Assembly (NCBI GenBank): GCA_900548385.1
Contig: URKJ01000049.1
Span: 1-28,251, forward strand
Source of the DNA: an uncultured bacterium
GTDB taxonomy: Bacteria; Verrucomicrobiota; Lentisphaeria; Victivallales; UBA1829
Reading direction: 5' to 3'
Length of the DNA stretch: 28,251 nt
Within the stretch, counting starts at the first letter, position 1. The number at the start of each line of letters is the position of its first letter. Below are positions 15,985 to 24,731 of the stretch, one piece after another. A program made the translations under genes and the position numbers. The notes beneath the pieces are model-generated. The model made no database searches, was not told where the DNA came from, and saw only the letters and a list, made by a program, of their open reading frames with translations.

Positions 15985-17285
15985 CAACCGCGTCCATCAT
16001 CACGCTCGGCTGCCGTCTGAATCAGGCGGATTCCGCTTTGCTTACGGGGCGGCTCCGCCGCATGGGAATCGAACTGGTCCCCTACTCGCCGGATGGAACA
16101 GACATCATCATCATCAACTCCTGCGCCGTCACCGCCACGGCGTCCCGGAAAAGCCGCCAGACTCTGCGGCAGTTCCGCCAGAGGCATCCGGAAGCAATCA
16201 TGATCCTCTCCGGATGTGCCGCGGACGTGGACCGCACCTCGTTTGAATCAATCGAAGGGATCGACCTGATCCTGACCAACGAAGAAAAAAAACTGCTGGA
16301 GGAACGGCTGGCTCCGCTTCTGCTGCAGCGGGGAATCCCCATCGGCGCCGCGCCGTCTTTTCCGTCCGCAGCAGCCGGGGAACATGTATTCTCCGAGCAT
16401 GTATTTGCCGAATATCCCTATAAATCCCGTGCGAATCTGAAAGTGCAGGAAGGATGCAACAATTTCTGCTCCTACTGCATCGTCCCATTTGCACGGGGAC
16501 GGGAACGTTCACGGGATTTTCAGGAGACCGTAGACGAATTCAAACGTCTTCTGGACGCCGGATTTCAGGAGATCGCCGTTACGGGGATCAATACCTGCGC
16601 CTACAACTGCGGCGGACGCACTCTGCCGGATCTGTTGGAAGCCCTGTTGGCAATTCCCGGAGAATTCCGTCTGCGCCTCGGCTCGACCGAACCCGGAGAG
16701 GTCCTGTTCCGCGTGTTGGAAATCATGGCGGGCTCCAACGGCAGAATCTGCGAATTCCTGCATCCCTCGCTCCAGCACGGTTCCGATACGATCCTGCGGG
16801 CGATGAACCGTCACTATCTGACCGGCATGTACCGCGACTTTGTGTCAAAAGCCAGGGAAAAGGTTCCGGGAATCCACATCGGCACCGATCTGATCGTCGG
16901 TTTTCCCGGGGAAACGGACGAACTGTTTGAAGAATCGTTCCGGTTCGTCCGGGAAACCGGCTTCTCCAACATGCATATTTTTCCGTTTTCCCCGCGGGAG
17001 GGAACGAAAGCGGCAGCAATGAAACCGCGCATTCCCGGCGATAAAGTCGAAGAGCGGACGGCGCGTCTCCACCGTCTCGCGAAAGAAATGATGACCGCTT
17101 ATCACCGCAGTCTGATCGGCACGGAACAGACGGTCATTCCGGAAGAGTGCTGTGCGGATTCCGGGGAAGGCTGGAGCGGCAGTTACGTCCGTACCCGCAT
17201 TCACCGCGCGAACCTGAAACCCGGCGTTCTGACCCGCACCCTGATTACCGGAATGGACCCCTCCGGCATTCTGACCGGGAACTAA
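15981..17285 (+). CDS. mtaB: tRNA t6A37 methylthiotransferase MtaB
   Basis: 434 residues. A radical SAM methylthiotransferase that converts t6A37 to ms2t6A37 in ANN-reading tRNAs. N-terminal UPF0004 domain: ITLGCRLNQAD with Cys11, INSCAVT and LSGCAA supplying the three cysteines of the first 4Fe-4S cluster. The radical SAM cluster is Cys159, Cys163 and Cys166 (EGCNNFCSYCIVPFARG). LHPSLQHGSD, GTDLIVGFPGET and FSNMHIFPFSPREGT are further family blocks; the MtaB-like LGCRLNQ start separates it from MiaB and RimO. A C-terminal TRAM-like stretch ends at TGN. ATG is within the ATGA overlap with bioC. It is last in the operon, with only five bases to the convergent MBL gene stop. Confidence 0.94.
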   Translation: MTTASIITLGCRLNQADSALLTGRLRRMGIELVPYSPDGTDIIIINSCAVTATASRKSRQTLRQFRQRHPEAIMILSGCAADVDRTSFESIEGIDLILTNEEKKLLEERLAPLLLQRGIPIGAAPSFPSAAAGEHVFSEHVFAEYPYKSRANLKVQEGCNNFCSYCIVPFARGRERSRDFQETVDEFKRLLDAGFQEIAVTGINTCAYNCGGRTLPDLLEALLAIPGEFRLRLGSTEPGEVLFRVLEIMAGSNGRICEFLHPSLQHGSDTILRAMNRHYLTGMYRDFVSKAREKVPGIHIGTDLIVGFPGETDELFEESFRFVRETGFSNMHIFPFSPREGTKAAAMKPRIPGDKVEERTARLHRLAKEMMTAYHRSLIGTEQTVIPEECCADSGEGWSGSYVRTRIHRANLKPGVLTRTLITGMDPSGILTGN

Positions 17286-17290
17286 CAGTT

Positions 17291-18088
17291 TCAGGGGCAT
17301 GTCTCCCGAATCGAATCCGTTGCACCAGCCAGATCCAGCACAAAGCCGTCATACGCGATCTCCGAGGGATAGGAAAGAACGGAACAGAGTCTCCTGACTT
17401 TTTCCTCTCCTTCCGGAGTCTGATACGGATTGTGGACATGATAGAACACCAGACGCTTCGGATGAACGGTTTGCAGAACAGGGACCGCTTTCTCCAGAGG
17501 ATAGTGAGTCAGTTCGGCAAAAACCGCATCACAGCCGTCTGCGGCGGAAACAGGGAAGTCGCTGAAATCCGATGACAGATCCCCGGTAAACAGCACCCGT
17601 TTCCCCTCCGCTTCCACCAGCAGGGAATGGCTGCGCGGGCTTCCATCCGCCCGCGGCGGAACGTGACGGGTCGGAAACGGCGTCACCCGGAGAAATCCGT
17701 CGTCATAACCGCCATGATCCCGGTAGCACTCAACCGTCAGATCCTCGAATTTTGTCCGTCCGCAGTTTGCCCGCACCCAGCCAAGCAGCGGCTCCACCGC
17801 TTCGTTTTCCGGGAGTTGCACGCTCAAATGATTGTCCGGATACCGGTGACGGTATTTTGTCGACTGTTCGATCAGTACGGGCAGACTGCCCGTATGGTCA
17901 ATATGCATGTGGGTAATAAACACGGCGGAAAGACGGGAAGCGGAAAGCCCCCGGCGCACAAGATGCGCATTGGCAGGCTCTCCGGCGTCAATCAGGTAAC
18001 AGCGCCCCTGCGTCTCCACCAGTGTGGAGGTCTGATAACGGGTCATTGTCGGATCTCCGTGACTCGTTCCCAATGTCGTAATTTTCAT
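17291..18088 (-). CDS. MBL-fold metallohydrolase (RNase Z-like)
   Basis: 265 residues from ATG 18088, with AAGGAG four bases upstream. MKITTLGTSHGDP is the first beta strand and loop of RNase Z-like lactamase folds; ITHMHIDHTG (HxHxDH) holds the zinc ligands, followed by FTGDLSSDFS (Asp ligand), FAELTHY and FYHVHNPY (last His). The MBL fold is sure; the substrate is not. It lies 11 bases after the stop of the 1500-aa secreted protein, so it should be co-transcribed within locus B. An intracellular role on a product of polysaccharide breakdown (for example a lactone or phosphoester) is a guess from context. Confidence 0.87.
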   Translation of the reverse strand: MKITTLGTSHGDPTMTRYQTSTLVETQGRCYLIDAGEPANAHLVRRGLSASRLSAVFITHMHIDHTGSLPVLIEQSTKYRHRYPDNHLSVQLPENEAVEPLLGWVRANCGRTKFEDLTVECYRDHGGYDDGFLRVTPFPTRHVPPRADGSPRSHSLLVEAEGKRVLFTGDLSSDFSDFPVSAADGCDAVFAELTHYPLEKAVPVLQTVHPKRLVFYHVHNPYQTPEGEEKVRRLCSVLSYPSEIAYDGFVLDLAGATDSIRETCP

Positions 18089-18099
18089 AATACTCCTTA

Positions 18100-21000
18100 T
18101 TATTTTACGACTTCCGCGCGGACATCCTGAAAACGGACCGTTCCGGAAGCATCTTTCAATCCCATTTGGAGCTGAACGGATCGGACTCCGGCGGGAACAT
18201 CGACCTTGAACGAAACGGTCTTCCAACCGAAGGATCCCTGTTCCGCCCGCACTCCTTTCCATCCGTTTTTCCCCATATAAACCGAAAAGCGCGTTCCCGT
18301 CCAGTGCTGCTTCGGATTCTTGCGCACCACGTTCTCCGCCATGATCCGGGCAGAGAAACTGACGGTTTCATTTTCCGGAACAGCGATCCGGCGCACAACC
18401 AATCCGCCCGTCACCTCAAGCGCATTTCCGTTTTCCGCAGAAACCAGTTTTGCCCCGTCCGGCTGATGACGGTATCCGGAAGAAAGCGGTCCGAAAAATT
18501 GCTCCGTAAAAATCACGGTCCCGGACGGTTTCCGTTTCTTTTCCTCTTTCGGCATACGATTCACGGATTGCAGAAAGAGCGGTTTCCTCTGTTTTTCAAA
18601 CTGAACCTTGATCCGGTTTCTGCCGGGCGCCAGCGGAAGGCGCGTAACAGCTCCGTCCCGGAAGAACTCCGATGCGCCCCCGTTCCGGACCACCGACACA
18701 ACCGGAGCGGCGGAAGAGATCGCCAACCGTCCATCCGGGGCGGCACTCAGCAGCAGCTCCAAAGAATTTGAACCGGGATCATATACGGCATTCTCAAACG
18801 AGAGACGTTCAAAATCCGCAATGCCGACCATTCCATATTCCCGCCAGAGTTTCAGACCGAGCTGATAACTCATCCGCATACCGGGCCAGTCGTTTTTCAT
18901 CCCGCCGCTTCGTCCGAGGACCCGCCGGAACTGTTCGTCGACCGGAAATTCCGGCGCGGCATACAACATCATCGGCGGGAAATAACCGGGACGCATGATG
19001 TCATCCTTCCGTAAATTCGGAAGAGCGTGCCGGTTGACATAATCCCGCACCTCGTCCGGCGCATAGGTTTCGTAAAGCCGGTACAGAGTTCCGGGAAATC
19101 CCTGCGCGAGATCGAACAGCTCATTCGCATTCACAAAATTATGACTCTTCGACGGCAGTTTGAACACGTTCTGCCGGTCTTCGCTGAAACCCGTCACCAG
19201 AACCGCTCCCTGAAGATCCACCTGCGGCATATTCTCTGCAATATAATCAAGGAAAAACAGACGCGCCAGAGTCGGAATTCCGCGCTTGGCGGCGCGGTAA
19301 AGCCCTTCCTCCTCCTGTGCCCGGTCACCGTTCAGAGCGGCAAGACGCGCATAGGAAACGAACGCAGCGTATTCCCCGTTCAGCATATCCACAAACGCCC
19401 CTCCGCCGAATTCCCGGCATGTGGAAGCATGGAACGCATAATCATCCAGGACCGTCTCATAACGCATCCCGTACCGGATGAAGTTCCACGCATTTTTCAC
19501 GACTCCGGTCCGCCCGAACAGATTCGCCTGAACGTCGCCGATCCACGCCAGCATCGTACAGCCTTCGTTGGCGTCCCCGTAAATCACGCGCGATCCGATA
19601 CCGGGCGCATAATTCGTGGAGTTCTCGTGATTATGGTCAAACAGAATCGGATACCGCAGCCCGGAAAACGGTTCTTCCCGGTGCATCAGAACACTTTTAT
19701 ACTGATACAGTTCCAGCGGCATCTCATACCGTCTGCGCAAACGGTCCGCAAGTTTTTTCCGAACCTGTTCCGAAAGAAAGAAAGCGCCCTGATACGCCGT
19801 TGAAAACCCGTAGTTCCATGTGTAAAACGAAAGTGTAATGCTTTCGGGATGTTTCTTCTCCCCCTCCGGCCATGCAAATGTAAACTCTTCACACGGAACA
19901 CGTCCCCCGCGGCTCCAGCGCAAACCGTTCCCGACAAAGCTGTCGATCGTTTCATGCAGCTCCGGGTCGGCATTCACATCAACGGGAATAAAATCCGCAC
20001 CGTCGGGAAGCGGCAGAGAATAACGGATCACCGCCGTACCGTTTTTCCCGAGAAGCGGACCGTAATCCGTATTGCAGCGGAAATCGGTCAGTTTCTCCGG
20101 AGAACGCACATAGCGGTCATGTTTCAGCATGAATCCCGCAAGCGGCGGCAGAAACGCGTATGGCTTTTTCGGCGTCCGCCACTCGTCCTCAACCGCTTTG
20201 AACCGGAAGCGGTTCACAATCTCCACCCGTTTTCCCGCACGGTCAACACGGAAAATCTCATCCAGACCAACCGGATAATTCAGCGCGAACTTCAAACTGT
20301 TCCGCAGACGGGCGGCAACCGGTTCCGGCAATCCGCCATCCCATCCGGATGCATCGACCGGTACAGCGCCGAACGGCCATCCTGCGGCAATATGGTCCAA
20401 CGCACGGGCACCGCCGTCAATCACAAGGCCGGATACAAATTCACCGTTCCGGATGGAACTCAGCTTTTCCGGATTCCGGCTGAACACCACAAGGACCGGA
20501 CATGCTTTCTCCCAGTTTTTGCGGAACAGCAGAATCCACGGCTCCGTCAGTCCCCCGTCGGCGGAACGGCTATATACGTCCCCGTTTTTCCGGAGATCCA
20601 CGATCCGCACACCGCCTTTCAACGGAACAGCGGCATACTGCGCTGTCTTGTCCTCCAGCGCGAGCCGGATGGAATTCTGACGGAACCGGTACAGAATGAA
20701 CGGGCTCAGCAGCGAAAATTCCAGTTCACAGGAAGAGGCGCCGTCCTCCACGCGGTACCGCTTTCCGGTCCAGCTCACGGATTCTACAATGACTTTCCCT
20801 GTCTCCCGTTTTTCCTCCGTCCGGCGGATATACGGACGGCTGTTGAAGCCGGAATTATCCCGCAGATTCGTCACATTCACCGTGAGACGGTTCATTCCGT
20901 CGTGCCGGAGCAGATTTTCAGGGATCGGATAAGCGCGGCGGGTACGCCAGTATTCAGGAACATCGCTCCCGGTTTTTCCGATCCGCACGCCATTCACAAA

Positions 21001-22602
21001 CGCTTCATCGACGTCATCAATTCCGCCGTCCACTTCAAACAGGACCTGTTTGCCGCGCCAGGAAGAGGGAAGCCGGAATTCCGTGGAATACTCCACTGTT
21101 CCAAGCCCGCTCCAGACCTCGGTCGGATCGGTATTTTCCGGCGTCGAACGGGAAAACCGCACGTTTCCATCCAGAACCCGGTGCCGCCACGCCGGCAGGG
21201 AAATCCGGTTGTCCTCACTCCCCTCAAAGCGGTAATACTGCGCACCGTTTGACACCGTCAGGTCGCGTCCGATGCTTCCGCACAGCAGACCTTCACTGAT
21301 CAGCCAGCCAAACCGTCCGAAATTCTCCTCGGACATTCCGAGACGCCAGCCGGTTTCCGCATTTCCGCCGAGAATCTCCGCAACCCGGCTCCGGCGCCTC
21401 TCCTCCCTCTGCGCAAGAACCGCCCGTTCTCGCTCTTTCAGGGCGTTCAGCGCTTTCTCCGATCCGGCACAGACGGTCTGCAAAAACAGCGGATCATAAA
21501 AAACATCACCCGCCGGCTGAAGCAAAGTCCCAAGCCCCGTAGCAAACTGAACCACATTCCCGCTGACCGCGGCAAGCGGTTGACCATCCTCATAATTCAG
21601 CAGAACGTGCCCGTGCCGCAGCCGGACATCATGGTAGCGCCCGTAATCGGAATTCAACAGTGCTCCATCTCCAAACATCGGATGCGCATTTGCAAGCCGG
21701 ACCCTCGAACGGGAAGCGGAACCGGAAATCTTCCGTTCCGTAAGAGCAAGCGGTGCAAGAGCATCCATCTCCTTATTGACGACCGGACCGTAAATCACCG
21801 TCCTCACCCCCCGGCGGATCTGCGGAACCAGACGGGACACATCCTTTCCGCGGGCACAGGAATACACGATCACATCCGCGTGTTCCGGCGATTCCGCAAG
21901 TTCGGCGATTCCGTCCGCATTTTGCAGCAGCAAGGCACGGAAACCGCCGGAAGGATTCGGATCCGGCGCCATCTCCTGCGCACGCCAGCGGCGGATATGC
22001 GGGTCAAGGTCGTTATTATCCAATTCAAAATAAACGCGCAGCGGTTTCAGTCCCGGAATACTGCGCGGCGCAGGACGACGATAAGCGGAATAGACCCGCA
22101 TCCCGGTTCCCGTTGCGGAAATGACATCCCGGTCCCCCATGCGGATTCCCGTGATCCAAAGAACCGATCCGGCTTTTCCGCTGACCGCAAAGCGGATCTC
22201 CCGGACTTGATAAAAAGCGTCCCCAAGCCCGAAATCCTGTCCGACTTCCAATGTAACAGTTTTATGGTCCGTCCCCGTCAACAAAACGGGAGCGGCACGA
22301 ACGGTCCGGCTCTCTTTCCCTTCCGCCAGAATCAGTTCCGGAACCACGCGCACATCACAGGCCGTTCCGCCTCCGCGTATTACAAAACGGAGATTATGCT
22401 GCGCATGCACGGTTGTCTTTCCCGTCAGGGCAGACGCAGTGACCGCAGAAGCCCTCAGCCGGATCCTGCCGCCCGATTTCCCGGCAGGCGTCACGATACC
22501 GGCGGAAGATTCCTGCTTCTGAAACGGAAAACCGTCTGCCGCCGCAGAAAGAAGACCACAAAGCAAAAACAGCGGAACAAACAATTTCAAACTTGAATTC
22601 AT
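18100..22602 (-). CDS. Giant secreted protein with GH2-like sugar-binding, helical-barrel-like and C-terminal CBM-like domains
   Basis: 1500 residues from ATG 22602 (GGAGG upstream); a longer frame exists but lacks this ribosome site. MNSSLKLFVPLFLLCGLLSAAADG is a signal peptide. Rough layout: N-terminal beta-sandwich to residue ~200; a region with VIVYSCARGKDVSRLVPQIRR and VIYGPVVNKE that looks like a glutamine-amidotransferase-like or beta-galactosidase trimerisation fold; a GH2-type jelly roll at about 490-600 (YSTEFRLPSSWRGKQVLFEVDGGIDDVDEAFVNG); a large beta domain; an alpha-rich domain at about 1000-1290 (ILFDHNHENSTNYAPGIGSR, ANEGCTMLAWIGDVQANLFG); and a C-terminal CBM-like sandwich from about 1370. 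The plan resembles polysaccharide hydrolases or lyases, but I cannot name a family or catalytic pair. Third gene of the locus B operon. Confidence 0.72.
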   Translation of the reverse strand: MNSSLKLFVPLFLLCGLLSAAADGFPFQKQESSAGIVTPAGKSGGRIRLRASAVTASALTGKTTVHAQHNLRFVIRGGGTACDVRVVPELILAEGKESRTVRAAPVLLTGTDHKTVTLEVGQDFGLGDAFYQVREIRFAVSGKAGSVLWITGIRMGDRDVISATGTGMRVYSAYRRPAPRSIPGLKPLRVYFELDNNDLDPHIRRWRAQEMAPDPNPSGGFRALLLQNADGIAELAESPEHADVIVYSCARGKDVSRLVPQIRRGVRTVIYGPVVNKEMDALAPLALTERKISGSASRSRVRLANAHPMFGDGALLNSDYGRYHDVRLRHGHVLLNYEDGQPLAAVSGNVVQFATGLGTLLQPAGDVFYDPLFLQTVCAGSEKALNALKERERAVLAQREERRRSRVAEILGGNAETGWRLGMSEENFGRFGWLISEGLLCGSIGRDLTVSNGAQYYRFEGSEDNRISLPAWRHRVLDGNVRFSRSTPENTDPTEVWSGLGTVEYSTEFRLPSSWRGKQVLFEVDGGIDDVDEAFVNGVRIGKTGSDVPEYWRTRRAYPIPENLLRHDGMNRLTVNVTNLRDNSGFNSRPYIRRTEEKRETGKVIVESVSWTGKRYRVEDGASSCELEFSLLSPFILYRFRQNSIRLALEDKTAQYAAVPLKGGVRIVDLRKNGDVYSRSADGGLTEPWILLFRKNWEKACPVLVVFSRNPEKLSSIRNGEFVSGLVIDGGARALDHIAAGWPFGAVPVDASGWDGGLPEPVAARLRNSLKFALNYPVGLDEIFRVDRAGKRVEIVNRFRFKAVEDEWRTPKKPYAFLPPLAGFMLKHDRYVRSPEKLTDFRCNTDYGPLLGKNGTAVIRYSLPLPDGADFIPVDVNADPELHETIDSFVGNGLRWSRGGRVPCEEFTFAWPEGEKKHPESITLSFYTWNYGFSTAYQGAFFLSEQVRKKLADRLRRRYEMPLELYQYKSVLMHREEPFSGLRYPILFDHNHENSTNYAPGIGSRVIYGDANEGCTMLAWIGDVQANLFGRTGVVKNAWNFIRYGMRYETVLDDYAFHASTCREFGGGAFVDMLNGEYAAFVSYARLAALNGDRAQEEEGLYRAAKRGIPTLARLFFLDYIAENMPQVDLQGAVLVTGFSEDRQNVFKLPSKSHNFVNANELFDLAQGFPGTLYRLYETYAPDEVRDYVNRHALPNLRKDDIMRPGYFPPMMLYAAPEFPVDEQFRRVLGRSGGMKNDWPGMRMSYQLGLKLWREYGMVGIADFERLSFENAVYDPGSNSLELLLSAAPDGRLAISSAAPVVSVVRNGGASEFFRDGAVTRLPLAPGRNRIKVQFEKQRKPLFLQSVNRMPKEEKKRKPSGTVIFTEQFFGPLSSGYRHQPDGAKLVSAENGNALEVTGGLVVRRIAVPENETVSFSARIMAENVVRKNPKQHWTGTRFSVYMGKNGWKGVRAEQGSFGWKTVSFKVDVPAGVRSVQLQMGLKDASGTVRFQDVRAEVVK

Positions 22603-22622
22603 AATAATTTCCTCCTTCCGGC

Positions 22623-23408
22623 TTATTGGTTGACCCACGGGCTGTTTGCGGCGGCGGGATTCGCCAACATCCCGTCCAAAGCATACAGTGCAGTCACGGC
22701 ATCCCAACCGAACCCCTTTCCGAACACACTGCGCACATGCCCGTCGAAATAGAGTACATTGCAGAAACGGTCGTTATGCCACGGATAGGCGCGTCCGCCT
22801 CCGCTTCCGTCATGCTTGACGCGCACATAATAATACGGATAATCATCCGGTTCTCCGAAAACCCGGCTGTCCGCAAACGAGGCAAAGTGAGAAGGACGGC
22901 GCACGGAACTCGTCGTCAGCTTCTGATTCCTGGCTGGAGAATCGTTGAAATCATAAAAATAACTCCAGTTGATCCCGTATGAAGCATAATAAAGAGCGGA
23001 AGTCCCGTCTTTTACAATCCCAGTGCGCCACTCCTTTTTCTCATTCGGCTTATTGAGGGCACTGTTTTGAAATGCCGGGCCGGAAACCGGACATATCAGG
23101 CTCTTGTAATTAAGATACTTTCCGACGATCAGGGAACCGCCCCAGTAATTTCCGCTCCAGCTCCGGCGGCCGAGCACACGCCCCTGATTGTCATCATTGT
23201 ACTGCGCGAATGCAATACCGAGCTGTTTCATATTCCCCTGACAGATCGCTGTCTGCGCGGAAGCTCTCGCTTTGTTCAAAGCCGGCAGCAGAAATCCGGC
23301 AAGAATTATAATTACAGATACGACCACCAGGAGCTCTATAATGGTAAAACTCCTCTTCCATTTTCTTTGCCTGTAAACGGTTTTCTCCGGTGCATTAAAA
23401 CAACTCAT
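22623..23408 (-). CDS. Prepilin-type N-terminal cleavage/methylation protein (locus B)
   Basis: 261 residues, ATG 23408, overlapping the end of the LacI-type gene by 14 bases. A 19-residue basic leader (MSCFNAPEKTVYRQRKWKR plus S) precedes FTIIELLVVVSVIIILAGFL, the pseudopilin helix with Glu at mature position 5; the residue before cleavage is Ser instead of Gly. ICQGNMKQLG and LICPVSG supply two cysteines at places matching the locus A homologue. The C-terminal WHNDRFCNVLYFDGHV is the usual His...Asp-Gly-His end, here with ten rather than nine residues between. It is probably processed and held in the inner membrane. It stands between the regulator and the giant enzyme, the same position as the locus A prepilin. 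Confidence 0.9.
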   Translation of the reverse strand: MSCFNAPEKTVYRQRKWKRSFTIIELLVVVSVIIILAGFLLPALNKARASAQTAICQGNMKQLGIAFAQYNDDNQGRVLGRRSWSGNYWGGSLIVGKYLNYKSLICPVSGPAFQNSALNKPNEKKEWRTGIVKDGTSALYYASYGINWSYFYDFNDSPARNQKLTTSSVRRPSHFASFADSRVFGEPDDYPYYYVRVKHDGSGGGRAYPWHNDRFCNVLYFDGHVRSVFGKGFGWDAVTALYALDGMLANPAAANSPWVNQ

Positions 23409-24360
23409 CTTCCTCTCCTGTCTGATTGATTGTTATAAATTCGGCGGGGATCTCAACCCGCTCCGTTGTTTTTCCGTTGATCCTGTCGCATACCAGCCGA
23501 ACCATAGCCTCGGCCTTTTTCCGGTAATCGCGCCGGATAAATCCGAGCAATCCCGGAACACGGGGAATCTGATGTCCTGCGTTCGTGCAGGAAATCAGCA
23601 TCGGTGAATATGCTGGAAACTCTTTTTCCAGAATCTTGAAAAATACAAGTGTTGAAAGACCGCCCGGAAGAATCACCGCATCGGGAGCCTCCCGGCAAAT
23701 ACGGCGAAACAGCTCTTTCCGTTCTTCCAGATCCGACATGACGGAAATCGGCTCCACAGTCACTCCGCGACGGAATTTCCGTAACGATTCATCGGCATGT
23801 TCATAAAGATTATAACTCAGAACGATCCGCCGCGCTCCGTTGTCCGCCAGAAAATTGAGCGCATCTTCATACGCGTTCCGCATCTGAAATACGGTACAGG
23901 AAAAAGAACCGGAAAACGTATCCGCCACCAACGGAAACCCTTCCGCCCCAAGCCGGTCGATCAGCGGGGAATCGAACAGGTGCTCCGCATACAGAATTCC
24001 GTCCACCTGGCGGTTCAGCAGAGAGTTCAGGCACTCCAGCTCCTCCTCCCGCCCGAAATCGCAAAGAGAGATCAGCAGCTGATACCCGGCTTTTTTCGCC
24101 TCCCGCAGGATCATATCGGCAAACATCCCGAAGTGCGGATTACCCAGATTGCTGATCACAAGCCCAAGCGTTCCGGACCGTCCCCGTTTCAGCGAACGGG
24201 CCAGTTCGGAAGGACGGTAATTGAGCCGCCGGAGAGTCTCTTCGATCTTCTCCCGTGTCGCCGGGCTCATCCGTCCGCTGGGATTGTTGTTGAGAAACTT
24301 GGAGATCAGCGTCACCGAAACTCCCGCTTCCCGTGCAACATCTTTCAAAGTTGTTCTCAT
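23395..24360 (-). CDS. LacI-family transcriptional regulator
   Basis: 321 residues from ATG 24360, chosen for AGGAG five bases upstream; 17 more codons are open but have no ribosome site. The N-terminal helix-turn-helix TLKDVAREAGVSVTLISKFLNN (4-25) and hinge helix NYRPSELARSLKRG are typical LacI. The rest is a periplasmic-binding-protein-like sensor (LGLVISNLGNPHFGMFADMI, VDGILYAEHLF, RIVLSYNLYEHAD, PDAVILPGG). It should bind a sugar released from the locus B polysaccharide and control this operon, of which it is the first gene, so autoregulation is likely. The position-16/17 region and hinge Leu of ELARSL are intact. Confidence 0.94.
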   Translation of the reverse strand: MRTTLKDVAREAGVSVTLISKFLNNNPSGRMSPATREKIEETLRRLNYRPSELARSLKRGRSGTLGLVISNLGNPHFGMFADMILREAKKAGYQLLISLCDFGREEELECLNSLLNRQVDGILYAEHLFDSPLIDRLGAEGFPLVADTFSGSFSCTVFQMRNAYEDALNFLADNGARRIVLSYNLYEHADESLRKFRRGVTVEPISVMSDLEERKELFRRICREAPDAVILPGGLSTLVFFKILEKEFPAYSPMLISCTNAGHQIPRVPGLLGFIRRDYRKKAEAMVRLVCDRINGKTTERVEIPAEFITINQTGEEDELF

Positions 24361-24731
24361 CCGTACTCCTGTAATTGATCCAACGATTGAGCATCTGATT
24401 AAATTATACAACAGAATCCCGGAAATGTCAATAGGGCTAACAGAAAAAATACCGTATTTTATCAGAAACGCTGTCTGTCATACGAAACGCACGGTTTTCT
24501 CTCCTCAATGTGCATTTACTATTACAGACATGCATTTACTTTGTCAATTCACCGGAAAATTGAACAGAGAAAAAAGAAACATTCCGGCACTCTTTCAGAG
24601 CTCCCGAAAAGATGGATATGACCAGACTTCTATCTGGAATAGGAAAACGTTATCGAATCTGCGGTTCCCGATGTGATACGGATTATGGAAAAAGTCTTTA
24701 TTCGCAGGGAAAAAATCGCCGCTGCATTGAT
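24361..24731. other. 371-base gene-free stretch between locus B and the 1149-aa gene
   Basis: It holds the locus B promoter (separate entry) and two exact copies of TGCATTTACT (24511-24520 and 24531-24540) exactly 20 bases apart. A second TTGACA reads leftward at 24547-24542 but has only a poor -10 (TAATAG) behind it. I see no RNA gene, no convincing ORF and no strong terminator behind the 1149-aa gene. It is AT-richer than the coding regions. Confidence 0.5.
24403..24431 (-). promoter_or_regulatory. Consensus sigma70 promoter of the lacI-type operon
   Basis: On the minus strand, TTGACA (24431-24426), a 17-base spacer and TATAAT (24408-24403) match the consensus at all twelve positions. The predicted start is near 24396, giving a leader of about 36 bases with AGGAG before the ATG. 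CAACGATTG (24381-24389), an odd-length near-palindrome with a central G, lies just downstream and is a weak operator candidate for the LacI-type protein. A full-consensus promoter implies control by repression. Confidence 0.8.
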
